In this document: positions 1 to 6,637 of the stretch, piece after piece
Layout: every line of letters begins with the position of its first letter
Position numbering within the stretch: position 1 is the stretch's first letter
Notes under the pieces: generated by a model
Told to the model about the DNA's origin: nothing
Databases searched by the model: none
What the model saw: only the letters and a program-made list of their open reading frames with translations
Position numbers and translations under genes: made by a program
Assembly: GCA_037128705.1 (NCBI GenBank)
Contig: JBAXVX010000067.1
Coordinates: forward strand, 1 to 8,823
DNA: 8,823 bases
Origin: CAIVAT01 sp037128705
GTDB taxonomy: Bacteria; Bacteroidota; Bacteroidia; Bacteroidales; FEN-979
Direction of reading: 5' to 3'

Positions 1-1
1 C

Positions 2-3000
2 AACATCGGCTACTGGTCGCGGATGGTGAAACTCGGATACGTCACCCCCAATCCCAGAGTAGAAATCCCCAAAGGAAAATTCACCGGGACAAAAATTATA
101 GAATACATCAACCCAAGTTTCCCCGTCACGCGTCACGCGTCACGTGTCACGCTTTCTCCCGACCTCCCCGTCACCTCCGAAACCGACGTCACCCAGAGCG
201 AAAACTCTGTCTTCATTGACCCCTCGGATGAATCGGTCACGCTCAACAGCAACAATTCGAGTAGCTGGACCTCGGGATATGCCGACCAGGCCTATGGCGC
301 CGATGCTTTGTTCTCGCTCGATGGCGGGCAGGACTGGCAGGGATCGACGCGCGGCACCAGCGGCACCAACAACGGCGACCCCTCCACGGCCATCGGACTG
401 AATGGCTGGTGGTACGTGGGAAGGATCAGCGAGGACTGGGGCCAGGCGGTGTCGTACAGCAAGGACCAGGGGAAAAGCTGGACGAGCGTCAAGGTGGGGC
501 AGGGTCCCACGGCAGCTTTTAGCGTGCTTGACAAAAACCATCTCTGGATCGATCCCTCGCCCGGGAGTCCCTTCGCCGGGTACCTCTATGATGGCTGGAC
601 CAACCAGATCCCGGGATCGGCCGACACCAACCAGATCGAGATCGTACGGTCGGCCGACCATGGGCTCACCTGGTCGTCGCCCTACAACATCAGTTCGGCG
701 GTGGTGGCCGGATCGCTCAACCACGGGGTCAACATCCAGACCGGTCCGGGCGGCGAGGTGTATGCGGCCTGGAGCATCTACGATACATGGCCATCGGATG
801 AAACCGCCATCGGCTTTACGAAATCGGTCGACGGCGGCGGCATCTTCACCCCGGCCACCCGGATCATCACCAACATCAAGGGGATCAGGGCCTCCATGAC
901 CGGCAAGAACATGCGGGTGAACTCCTTCCCCTCCATGGCGGTCGACCTCAGCACCGGTCCGAACCGGGGGACACTCTACCTGGTGTGGGCCAACGTGGGG
1001 TATCCGGGGATCAATGCCGGCACCGACATCGACGTTTTTCTGATCCGCTCCGCCGATGAAGGTGATACCTGGTCCGATCCCATCCGCGTGAACCAGGATC
1101 CGGCGGGGCTGGGCAAGCAGCACTATTTTCCGTGGATCACCTGCGACCCCATCACCGGTGGATTGTGTGTCATTTATTATGACGACCGCGACCTGCCATC
1201 CACCCAGGCTGCCACCTATGTCTCCTTCTCCTACGACGGCGGACTGTCGTGGAGCGACATGCAGGTGAGCGATTTCACCTTCACCCCGAAGCCCATCGCC
1301 GGGCTGGCCTACAGCTATTTCGGCGATTACATCGGCATCCAGTCGCGCAACATGAAGGTGTACCCCATGTGGACCGACAACCACGACGGCCGGGCCATGA
1401 CCTATGTTTCGCCCTTCGACCTGGGGCCCAACCCCAACCAGCCCTGGGTAAGCTACTATTCCAATGCGCTCACGCCGGCAGCGGGCGGCGGCACCACTAC
1501 CCTGAATTATGGCGATTCGCTGCATCTCTCGCTGGGTTTGAAAAACATCGGCGACCAGATGGCCGGAGATGTCACTGCGTACCTCTATTCCACCTCTCCC
1601 TGGATCCATATGACCGACAGCATTGCTTTTTACGACACGATCGGTCCCGGCCAGGTTAGGGTTATCCCGAACGGATTCGCCTTCAAGGTTTCCGACACCA
1701 TCCCCGACAACCTGCCTGTCCGCTTCGAGGTGCGGGTGACCGGCAGCGATTCGGTGTGGTACAGCCACTTCGCCATCGAATCGCATGCGCCGGCACTGAA
1801 GATTAACAGCCTGGTAATCGCTGATACAAACGGCCGCCTCGATCCCGGCGAAACTGTGACGATGGTGATTACGGTTTCCAATACCGGTGATTTCGATGCT
1901 CCTATGGCTGTGGGGCGGCTCACGACCACCTCACCCTGGCTTACCCTGCTCACCGACCCTGTTTTCCTCGACACCCTCCATCCCGGCGAGGTGAAGGAGG
2001 CTGAATACATGGTCACGGTCAGCCCCGATGCCCCCACAGGAACGGGCGCCGATCTCACCCTCACTGTTCAAAGCGGCCTCTACATTGCCCGGCGCACCTT
2101 CAGGGAGATGATCGGCCGGCTCATCGAGGACTGGGAAACCAACACCCTTACCCGGTTTGCCTGGCAAACGGCCGGGTCGGCGCCCTGGGTTGTTACGAAC
2201 CAGGATCCATGGGAGGGATTATACTGCGTAAGGTCGGGGGCGATCCCGAGTTATGAGAATTCACAGCTGTTCCTCGACTATACCTCCGCGGCGAGCGACA
2301 GCATCTCCTTTTGGCTGAGTACCTCGAGCGAACAGGATTACGATTTCCTGAACTTTTACATCGACGACGTTTTGCTGGGGCAGTGGTCGGGCGACACCCC
2401 CTGGAGGCGAGCCGCCTACCCGGTGGATGCCGGGGAACACACCTTCAAATGGAGCTATAACAAGGACATCGCCCTGAGCTGGGGGCTCGACCGTGCCTGG
2501 GTCGACTTCATCGCCCTGCCTCCACCCATCCTGCCCATCGTGGACCCGGGTCCGGATGATACCCTTTGTGCCGGGATGAATGCCATGCTCAATGGGACTG
2601 CCGAACACTACGACAGCATTCGTTGGGGAACATCGGGAGATGGCCTGTTCGGCAACGATACCCTGCTCTCTACCCTTTACACTCCCGGTACGAACGACCT
2701 GATTGAAGGCTCGGTGAACCTGCGGCTGACCGGGTGGGGGCTTTACGGGAGTTTCGGGAGAAATAAGGTGATCCGGATCCATCCCCTACCAGTGGCCTCC
2801 TTCACCATCTATCCGAGGGATACCGTATGCGCCGGCCAGCCTGTGATCCTTTCGGCCGATACTACGGGCAACACCGCCTATCTCTGGACTCCCGGGTATC
2901 TCACCCTGCCGGAGATCAGCTTCGACACCTCGATTACCGGAGGTGTGGGAAGGTACCTGGTGCGCCTCACCGTCACCAACCGCTTCCAGTGCCAGAACCG

Positions 3001-3307
3001 CGATTCGGCCTTCGTCACCTTCAGGGATTGCACCGGTATGGAGGAGCAGGAACCCGCTTCGCTTCTGATCTATCCCAACCCGGGCGATGGCCGCTTCATC
3101 CTGGAACTTCATACATTGAATCCAGGACCGGGGAGCATCAACGTGACCAGTTCAACTGGTGTGGTGGTTTTCAGTGAAAAATATTCTTTCATCCCAGTCT
3201 ATTGGAATAAAGAGCTTAATCTCGCCTATCTGCCTGAGGGGATCTATGTGTTATCACTAACGACCGGGGAGGAAAAAAGGATGTATAAGCTGGTTTTTCG
3301 AAGGTAA
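2..3307 (+). CDS. T9SS-exported Asp-box (BNR/sialidase-like) surface protein, 5' partial
   Basis: The frame is open to the left edge, and no signal peptide is visible after the first ATG (position 23), so the true start probably lies outside the window. Residue numbers count from that ATG. Six Asp boxes (S-x-D-x-G-x-x-W/F) begin at residues 98, 146, 210, 268, 343 and 403, marking a sialidase-like beta-propeller. Two related beta-sandwich modules follow (about 475-585 and 590-695), the second with the 'DPGE...VSNTGDFDAP' pattern common in secreted Bacteroidota proteins. Next come a MAM-like jelly-roll domain (698-832) and two PKD/Ig-like segments (838-920, 921-1004). The C-terminus (1012-1094) has the T9SS type A pattern 'LLIYPNPGDGRF...LPEGIYVLSLTTGEEKRMYKLVF'. 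The family knowledge is that such proteins cross the outer membrane through T9SS and are anchored or released. I cannot identify a sialidase arginine triad, so enzymatic activity is unproven. A heptamer repeat is translated in frame at residues 35-44. Confidence 0.9.
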   Translation, partial: NIGYWSRMVKLGYVTPNPRVEIPKGKFTGTKIIEYINPSFPVTRHASRVTLSPDLPVTSETDVTQSENSVFIDPSDESVTLNSNNSSSWTSGYADQAYGADALFSLDGGQDWQGSTRGTSGTNNGDPSTAIGLNGWWYVGRISEDWGQAVSYSKDQGKSWTSVKVGQGPTAAFSVLDKNHLWIDPSPGSPFAGYLYDGWTNQIPGSADTNQIEIVRSADHGLTWSSPYNISSAVVAGSLNHGVNIQTGPGGEVYAAWSIYDTWPSDETAIGFTKSVDGGGIFTPATRIITNIKGIRASMTGKNMRVNSFPSMAVDLSTGPNRGTLYLVWANVGYPGINAGTDIDVFLIRSADEGDTWSDPIRVNQDPAGLGKQHYFPWITCDPITGGLCVIYYDDRDLPSTQAATYVSFSYDGGLSWSDMQVSDFTFTPKPIAGLAYSYFGDYIGIQSRNMKVYPMWTDNHDGRAMTYVSPFDLGPNPNQPWVSYYSNALTPAAGGGTTTLNYGDSLHLSLGLKNIGDQMAGDVTAYLYSTSPWIHMTDSIAFYDTIGPGQVRVIPNGFAFKVSDTIPDNLPVRFEVRVTGSDSVWYSHFAIESHAPALKINSLVIADTNGRLDPGETVTMVITVSNTGDFDAPMAVGRLTTTSPWLTLLTDPVFLDTLHPGEVKEAEYMVTVSPDAPTGTGADLTLTVQSGLYIARRTFREMIGRLIEDWETNTLTRFAWQTAGSAPWVVTNQDPWEGLYCVRSGAIPSYENSQLFLDYTSAASDSISFWLSTSSEQDYDFLNFYIDDVLLGQWSGDTPWRRAAYPVDAGEHTFKWSYNKDIALSWGLDRAWVDFIALPPPILPIVDPGPDDTLCAGMNAMLNGTAEHYDSIRWGTSGDGLFGNDTLLSTLYTPGTNDLIEGSVNLRLTGWGLYGSFGRNKVIRIHPLPVASFTIYPRDTVCAGQPVILSADTTGNTAYLWTPGYLTLPEISFDTSITGGVGRYLVRLTVTNRFQCQNRDSAFVTFRDCTGMEEQEPASLLIYPNPGDGRFILELHTLNPGPGSINVTSSTGVVVFSEKYSFIPVYWNKELNLAYLPEGIYVLSLTTGEEKRMYKLVFRR
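125..152 (+). repeat. GTCACGC heptamer array inside the T9SS gene (four units)
   Basis: Four back-to-back 7-bp units lie at 125-131, 132-138, 139-145 (variant GTCACGT) and 146-152. The array is read in frame as the peptide VTRHASRVT, just before the first recognisable beta-propeller strand. The same unit recurs at three other places in the window. Position and orientation keep the reading frame open. Confidence 0.93.
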
Positions 3308-3324
3308 ATCAAAATCAAGACAAA

Positions 3325-3534
3325 ATGAAAAAGAAATCTATCAACGCTGAGGAATTTGATACCCTTTTTGAAGAGGGTGCGGATATAGTCGAATACCTGG
3401 CAACTGAAAAGGCTGAACGTCCAGGATTAAAACAACGACGTGTGAGCGTTGATTTCCCTTCCTGGATGTCACGCGTCACGCGTCACCTGTCACGATTTTT
3501 TCGTACATCGTATATCGTAAATCGTAAATCGTAA
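3325..3534 (+). pseudogene. CopG-family antitoxin, C-terminally truncated by repeat DNA
   Basis: The first 48 residues resemble the N-terminal half of CopG-type antitoxins of type II toxin-antitoxin systems: an acidic 'AEEFDTLFEEGADIVEYL' segment, then 'ERPGLKQRRVSVDFPSWM', which matches the family's strand (usually '...KRVNVDFPxWM'). In intact members, as I recall them, this is followed by about 30 residues carrying the ribbon-helix-helix helices (roughly 'LDxEAKxLGVTRQSIIKxWIAERL'). Here the sequence after Met48 is SRVTRHLSRFF, a direct translation of the heptamer array, and the stop TAA at 3532-3534 comes from the adjacent CGTAAAT array. The DNA-binding fold is therefore probably incomplete. 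The start ATG lies 17 bp after the T9SS gene. No toxin gene is seen beside it; such partners are often upstream, where the T9SS gene now sits. It is likely a remnant, although a short product could still be made. Confidence 0.75.
3468..3494 (+). repeat. GTCACGC heptamer array breaking the antitoxin gene
   Basis: The units are 3468-3474 and 3475-3481 (GTCACGC), 3482-3488 (GTCACCT) and a 6-bp end unit at 3489-3494 (GTCACG), followed by an A/T6 run. The order GC, GC, CT and short end is identical to the 27-bp core repeated at 4111-4205. The first G of the array is the G of the last recognisable antitoxin codon (ATG, 3466-3468). Confidence 0.95.
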
Positions 3535-3545
3535 ATTGTAAATCG
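3502..3545 (+). repeat. CGTAAAT heptamer array (second 7-bp family)
   Basis: Six 7-bp units run without gaps: CGTACAT (3502-3508), CGTATAT (3509-3515), three of CGTAAAT (3516-3536) and TGTAAAT (3537-3543), then a partial CG. It is AT-rich and unlike GTCACGC in sequence, but has the same period and lies only 7 bp from the end of the preceding array. It provides the TAA stop of the truncated antitoxin and ends one base before the ATG of the membrane protein, so it occupies the place where that gene's leader would be. Confidence 0.92.
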
Positions 3546-3546
3546 C

Positions 3547-4068
3547 ATGTTCATCCACCGTCCTGTCGAAATGCCAGCTCCCAGGGATCCGGGGTTTCGG
3601 TTTTATCTTGGGCTGATCATCTTTATCGCCTCTTTTTTCATGCTTCCCATCGGGCTGGTCCTCAAGGGATTCATGATGACCCATTTCTGGAAAGGCTTTA
3701 TCCTGGCGATTTTCTGGATCAGCGCCCCCATCATGAAGATCTCCTCCGTGGCCATCCTCGGAAAATCTTCCTATGACTTTATCAATTACAAGATCCATTA
3801 CATCTATCACCATGTAGCCAAACCGCACCAGGTTACGCCACTGCGGTACAACATCGGGCTGGTGCTCTTTGTCCTGCCCTTCCTTCCCAACTACATGATC
3901 TCCTTTATGCCGCACCTCTTCTCCATGTCCCTCTTCACGCGATATATCATCATCGTCATCTCCGACCTGATGTTTGTGGTAAGCCTGTTTGTGCTTGGCG
4001 GTGATTTCTGGGACAAGCTGAGGGCGTTGTTTACGTATAAGGCTAAGGCGAGGTTTGAGGAAAAGTGA
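3547..4068 (+). CDS. Small integral membrane protein with internal duplication, transporter-suffix-like
   Basis: The product has 173 residues with about four hydrophobic segments (roughly 18-40, 48-72, 100-122 and 131-151). It appears to be two copies of one unit: 'FRFYLGLIIFIASFFMLPIG' (18-37) parallels 'LRYNIGLVLFVLPFLP' (99-114), and 'SSVAILGKSSYDFINYK' (66-82) parallels 'VSLFVLGGDFWDKLRALF' (145-162). The hydrophobic helix followed by LGK/LGG, an aromatic-rich stretch and a basic tail recalls the 'transporter suffix' family as I remember it; that assignment is tentative and no function is claimed. The ATG at 3547 is preceded by repeat DNA with no Shine-Dalgarno; an ATG at 3571 (residue 9) would also work and would lie clear of the repeat. 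The stop TGA (4066-4068) falls inside the first octamer of the next array. The complete hydrophobic pattern argues that the gene is intact. Confidence 0.75.
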   Translation: MFIHRPVEMPAPRDPGFRFYLGLIIFIASFFMLPIGLVLKGFMMTHFWKGFILAIFWISAPIMKISSVAILGKSSYDFINYKIHYIYHHVAKPHQVTPLRYNIGLVLFVLPFLPNYMISFMPHLFSMSLFTRYIIIVISDLMFVVSLFVLGGDFWDKLRALFTYKAKARFEEK

Positions 4069-4100
4069 CAGGGTAACAGGGTAACAGGGTGACAGGGTGA
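4064..4100 (+). repeat. GGTAACAG octamer array
   Basis: The 8-bp units are AGTGACAG (4064-4071), GGTAACAG (4072-4079, 4080-4087), GGTGACAG (4088-4095) and a decaying GGTGA (4096-4100). On this strand the repeat contains in-frame stops, and the first unit supplies the TGA of the preceding membrane protein. On the opposite strand the unit is CTGTTACC / CTGTCACC. A related array lies at 8724-8757. Confidence 0.92.
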
Positions 4101-4142
4101 AATGGTTTTTGTCACGCGTCACGCGTCACCTGTCACGTTTTT
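4089..4142 (+). terminator. Candidate intrinsic terminator formed by the octamer and heptamer arrays
   Basis: GTGACAG (4089-4095) pairs perfectly with CTGTCAC (4130-4136). After one unpaired G (4096), GTGA (4097-4100) pairs with TCAC (4126-4129), giving an 11-bp stem with a single bulge and a loop of about 25 nt. The stem is followed by G and T5 (4138-4142), the layout of a Rho-independent terminator reading left to right, 20 bp after the membrane protein stop. No equivalent U-run follows for the opposite direction. The large loop and repeat origin make function uncertain. Confidence 0.42.
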
Positions 4143-4253
4143 CCGTCACGCGTCACGCGTCACCTGTCACGATTTTTTGTCACGCGTCACGCGTCACCTG
4201 TCACGTTTTTCCGTCACGCGTCACCTGTCACGTTTTTCCGTCACGTTTTTTCC
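4111..4253 (+). repeat. 34-bp higher-order repeat built from GTCACGC heptamers
   Basis: The blocks start at 4111, 4145, 4179 and 4213, exactly 34 bp apart. The first three each consist of GTCACGC, GTCACGC, GTCACCT and GTCACG (27 bp) plus a 7-bp spacer (TTTTTCC, ATTTTTT, TTTTTCC). The fourth has lost one heptamer (4213-4232) and the fifth is a single GTCACG (4240-4245), each followed by TTTTTCC or TTTTTTCC. The block fills the convergent gap between the membrane protein and the ATPase, and the last unit supplies the ATPase stop (TGA, complement of 4241-4243). Spacers are near-identical, not unique, so it is not a CRISPR array. Confidence 0.95.
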
Positions 4254-5557
4254 AGCAATTTTTTCGTATAGTCCACCAAAAACAACGGAATATTTATCAA
4301 TCCCTCTTCAAGCTTCAGATTTCTCATTGAATAGCGTATGCTCAGGGCGGGATTAAATGCTTTACGATAAAATGAAAGACTTCTGCTTTTCACATTTTCA
4401 TCTGATTTCACTTCAACCGGAAAGATGCTGTTTTTGTATTGAACCAAAAAATCAACCTCTGCTTTGCCCTCTGATTTCCAGTATCGGGGCAACCCTTCAA
4501 ACTGCTGAACCAAACTCTCCAGAATAAAATTTTCAGTCAATGCACCCTTAAATTCAGTCAGAAGCCGGTTGCCTTCAGCTATGGCAGATGGGTCCAACTG
4601 CGACAAACGACGAAGCAGTCCCACATCCTGCAAATAAATTTTGAAGGCCGACAGGTCATCATAAGAACTCAATGGCAACGCCGGTTTGGATGAACAAAAG
4701 ATCCGGTGAACCAGTCCTGCATTGACGAGCCACAGTAAGGCATCTTCATATTCGCGGGCCCGTGCGCCTGGCTTCACCGTCTGGTATAAAAATTTCTTAT
4801 TTTCCCGGGCAAGCTGAGAAGGCAAAGAGGACCAGATGTGATTTATCTTAGGGATTTCACGATTTTCAACATGTTTAGAGAAATCGAGGGTATATCCGTT
4901 CAGTATATTTTGAAGCACCTTCTGGGTACGTTCAATATCTTTTTTTTCAAGCAATGCAACGATCGATTCGGGCATCCCTCCTGAAATAAAATACATCTTC
5001 AACTTATCCTTGAGGGGATTGAAGAATATATCGGGGATGGCCTCTATATGATCCAGATTTTCTAGATAGGAGGAGAGATGGACATCGGCTGCTGTTAGAA
5101 ATTCGGAGAAGGTAATTGGGTGAACCTGAATAAATTCCACTTTCCCGACAGGAAATGATGCCCCGCGGCTCATGGCAACGCCCAACAATGATCCTGCGCA
5201 GGCAATCGCGTATTCAGGGTTATTCTCCTGAAAATATTTAAGGGAGTTTAATGCTTCATTGCATTCCTGTATCTCATCAAAAATGATCAAGGTTGTTCCA
5301 GGAAGTATGGCCTTACCATGCACAAGTGAAAGGTTCTGAAGAATCCGTTCAGGATCTTTGGTTGTCAGGAAGAATTGCCTGAGTTCAAGTTGCTGATCAA
5401 AATTAAAATAGGCCGTACTTTGAAAATGGTCCTTGCCAAAACGCTTTAACAACCATGTTTTTCCAACCTGACGAGCTCCCTGTAATATTAAAGGCTTACG
5501 ATCCGGATTGTCTTTCCAGGCGATAAGCTGCTTGAAAACATTCCTTTTGATCTCCAT
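4241..5557 (-). CDS. AAA+ family ATPase with DUF4143 C-terminal domain
   Basis: The 438-residue protein is typical in length and layout for the AAA_14/DUF4143 family. Walker A is GARQVGKT (27-34), Walker B is LIIFDE (90-95), and 'CAGSLLGV' (120-127) fits the sensor strand. The C-terminal part contains E342 in 'GALTENFILESL', then D369 in 'AEVDFLV' and E382-x-K384 in 'PVEVKS', an arrangement resembling the PD-(D/E)XK nuclease fold reported for this family. Its cellular role is poorly defined; the family is widespread, often in many copies per genome, and frequently in variable regions. ATG start at 5557; no Shine-Dalgarno. The stop codon comes from the heptamer repeat and the last residues read LEKT, so the natural C-terminus may have been trimmed slightly. 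The DNA appears AT-richer than the envelope genes to its right, consistent with separate acquisition. Confidence 0.9.
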   Translation of the reverse strand: MEIKRNVFKQLIAWKDNPDRKPLILQGARQVGKTWLLKRFGKDHFQSTAYFNFDQQLELRQFFLTTKDPERILQNLSLVHGKAILPGTTLIIFDEIQECNEALNSLKYFQENNPEYAIACAGSLLGVAMSRGASFPVGKVEFIQVHPITFSEFLTAADVHLSSYLENLDHIEAIPDIFFNPLKDKLKMYFISGGMPESIVALLEKKDIERTQKVLQNILNGYTLDFSKHVENREIPKINHIWSSLPSQLARENKKFLYQTVKPGARAREYEDALLWLVNAGLVHRIFCSSKPALPLSSYDDLSAFKIYLQDVGLLRRLSQLDPSAIAEGNRLLTEFKGALTENFILESLVQQFEGLPRYWKSEGKAEVDFLVQYKNSIFPVEVKSDENVKSRSLSFYRKAFNPALSIRYSMRNLKLEEGLINIPLFLVDYTKKLLEKT

Positions 5558-5560
5558 AAA

Positions 5561-5607
5561 TCACATTTTATGTTCCGTTTTTGTGTTAATTATCACATTT
5601 TCGGAAC
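5561..5607 (-). promoter_or_regulatory. Operator-like palindrome and 9-bp direct repeat upstream of the ATPase
   Basis: Positions 5572-5607 form an imperfect 36-bp palindrome centred between 5589 and 5590. Its outer arms GTTCCG / CGGAAC match perfectly, the inner part is TGTG-T-TAATTA-T-CACA, and 13 of 18 symmetric pairs match overall. In addition TCACATTTT occurs at 5561-5569 and again at 5593-5601, 32 bp apart, close to three helical turns. The first copy lies 3 bp before the ATPase start codon. This could be a repressor site or a leader hairpin. Confidence 0.45.
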
Positions 5608-5617
5608 TTATTATTGG

Positions 5618-5625
5618 CAAAGATA
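5618..5625 (-). promoter_or_regulatory. Possible Bacteroidota -7 promoter element for the ATPase
   Basis: On the minus strand this reads TATCTTTG, an exact fit to the TAnnTTTG -7 consensus of Bacteroidota housekeeping promoters. It would start transcription at the edge of the palindrome described at 5572-5607, about 55 nt before the ATPase ATG. I see no good TTTG -33 element about 20 bp upstream, so support rests on the -7 match and its position. Confidence 0.4.
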
Positions 5626-5652
5626 ATCTTTTTTACCCCCTTTTATTACTTC

Positions 5653-6561
5653 TTACAGAAAAAACATTGCTACTCCGCCTACGGCAAGGAGCGCGCCTGC
5701 AACCTCTTTGATCGTCACTTTTTCCTTGTAAATGATCATGGAGGGCGGGATGATGAGCACGGGGACGAGGGCCATGATGGTGGCGGCGATGCCGGTGTCG
5801 GCGTACTTGATGGCGATGAGTGAAAAGGAGACGCCGAGGAAGGGGCCGAAGAAGGCGCCGAGGGTGAGCTGCAGCATGGGTTTGCGGTAGGTGAGCGCCC
5901 TGAAAGCATCTTTCCAGAGGCGCATGATGAAAAAGAGGAGGGAGAAGCCGGTAATGCCGGCGATGACGCGGATCTGTGTGGAGGCGAAGGAGTCGTAGCC
6001 CTGCATGCCCACCTTGCTGAAGACCAGTCCGGCCGCCTGTCCGAGCGCCCCGCCCAGCCCGAGCAGGATTCCCCACAGCGGGTAGTTGAATTTCACCTTC
6101 CGGCGGCCGCCGTTGCTCTCTTCGGCGGTATGTCTCTTCAACACCACCAGGGCGATGCCGGCCATGGTGAGGATCATGCCGACCCAGCTTTTCCATGAGA
6201 GGGTCTCGCCCAGCACCATCCACCCGATAAAGGCGGTCATGGGCGGGGCCAGCGCCATCATCAGCATCGAGATGCGGGCCCCCACCACCACGAAGGCCTG
6301 GAAAAGGCAGAGGTCGCCGAAAACGAAACCGATCAGCCCCGAAAGGCTGAGGTAAAACCAGGCCCGGGGCGTAGCATCGAGCGGCAGCAGGGATCCGCGG
6401 TAGAAATAGACGAAGATGGTAAGAAAAGTGAAGCCGATGATGAGGCGCCAGATGTTGACCACCATGGAGCCGATGCGGCGGCTGGCGGCTTCGAATGAAA
6501 GGGCCGTTACGGTCCAGAAGACGGCAGTAAGCAGGGCGGCCAGTTCGCCGGGATGATGCAT
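5653..6561 (-). CDS. EamA/DMT-family transporter
   Basis: The protein has about 302 residues with roughly ten transmembrane segments in two homologous EamA halves. The first half ends with 'ALAPPMTAFIGWMVLGETLSWKSWVGMILTMAGIALVVL'-like sequence, and the second ends with '...ALVPVLIIPPSMIIYKEKVTIKEVAGALLAVGGVAMFFL', the characteristic EamA repeat pattern (proline pair, GE or KE, then a glycine-rich helix). A charged cytoplasmic loop (KRHTAEESNGGRRKVK) separates the halves. The family exports or exchanges small metabolites and drugs; the substrate cannot be read from sequence. I chose the ATG at 6561; a GTG at 6564 and a TTG at 6579 are in frame, and GGAGG on the minus strand near 6572-6576 would fit the GTG or ATG. 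The gene starts 76 bp after the EnvC-like gene on the same strand, so co-transcription is possible but not required. Confidence 0.9.
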   Translation of the reverse strand: MHHPGELAALLTAVFWTVTALSFEAASRRIGSMVVNIWRLIIGFTFLTIFVYFYRGSLLPLDATPRAWFYLSLSGLIGFVFGDLCLFQAFVVVGARISMLMMALAPPMTAFIGWMVLGETLSWKSWVGMILTMAGIALVVLKRHTAEESNGGRRKVKFNYPLWGILLGLGGALGQAAGLVFSKVGMQGYDSFASTQIRVIAGITGFSLLFFIMRLWKDAFRALTYRKPMLQLTLGAFFGPFLGVSFSLIAIKYADTGIAATIMALVPVLIIPPSMIIYKEKVTIKEVAGALLAVGGVAMFFL

Positions 6562-6637
6562 CACAATACGATCCTCCAATCTTCCACACGCATCCTCATT
6601 TGCATTGGTTGCATTCTTTTCATTGTTTGTACTGCAC

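Noticed and set aside
98..1250. Catalytically active sialidase
   Set aside because: Asp boxes occur in many non-sialidase propellers, and I could not place the arginine triad or other catalytic residues.
140..1786. Long open frame on the minus strand opposite the T9SS gene
   Set aside because: It mirrors a high-GC gene with clear domains on the plus strand; its translation has no recognisable domain and is rich in V/G/H/R as expected of an antisense shadow.
3490..4122. Minus-strand frame opposite the membrane protein
   Set aside because: Its ends are translated repeats and its middle is highly charged antisense of a hydrophobic protein; no independent support.
4111..4253. CRISPR-like array (34-bp periodicity)
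   Set aside because: The intervals between repeats are only 7 bp and nearly identical, there are no unique spacers, and no cas genes are present.
3308..4260. Insertion sequence or integron carrying the membrane protein
   Set aside because: No transposase or integrase gene and no terminal inverted repeats were found; the flanking repeats are short tandem arrays.
4097..4356. Short plus-strand frames through the repeat block
   Set aside because: They consist of cyclic repeat translation (VTRHASR-like) plus antisense of the ATPase end; the open strand of the heptamer yields such frames automatically.
5713..5725. Possible further copy of the repeat (CGTCACTTTTTCC)
   Set aside because: It is a single partial unit that encodes the conserved 'KEKVTI' segment of the EamA protein in normal phase, so chance similarity is likelier.
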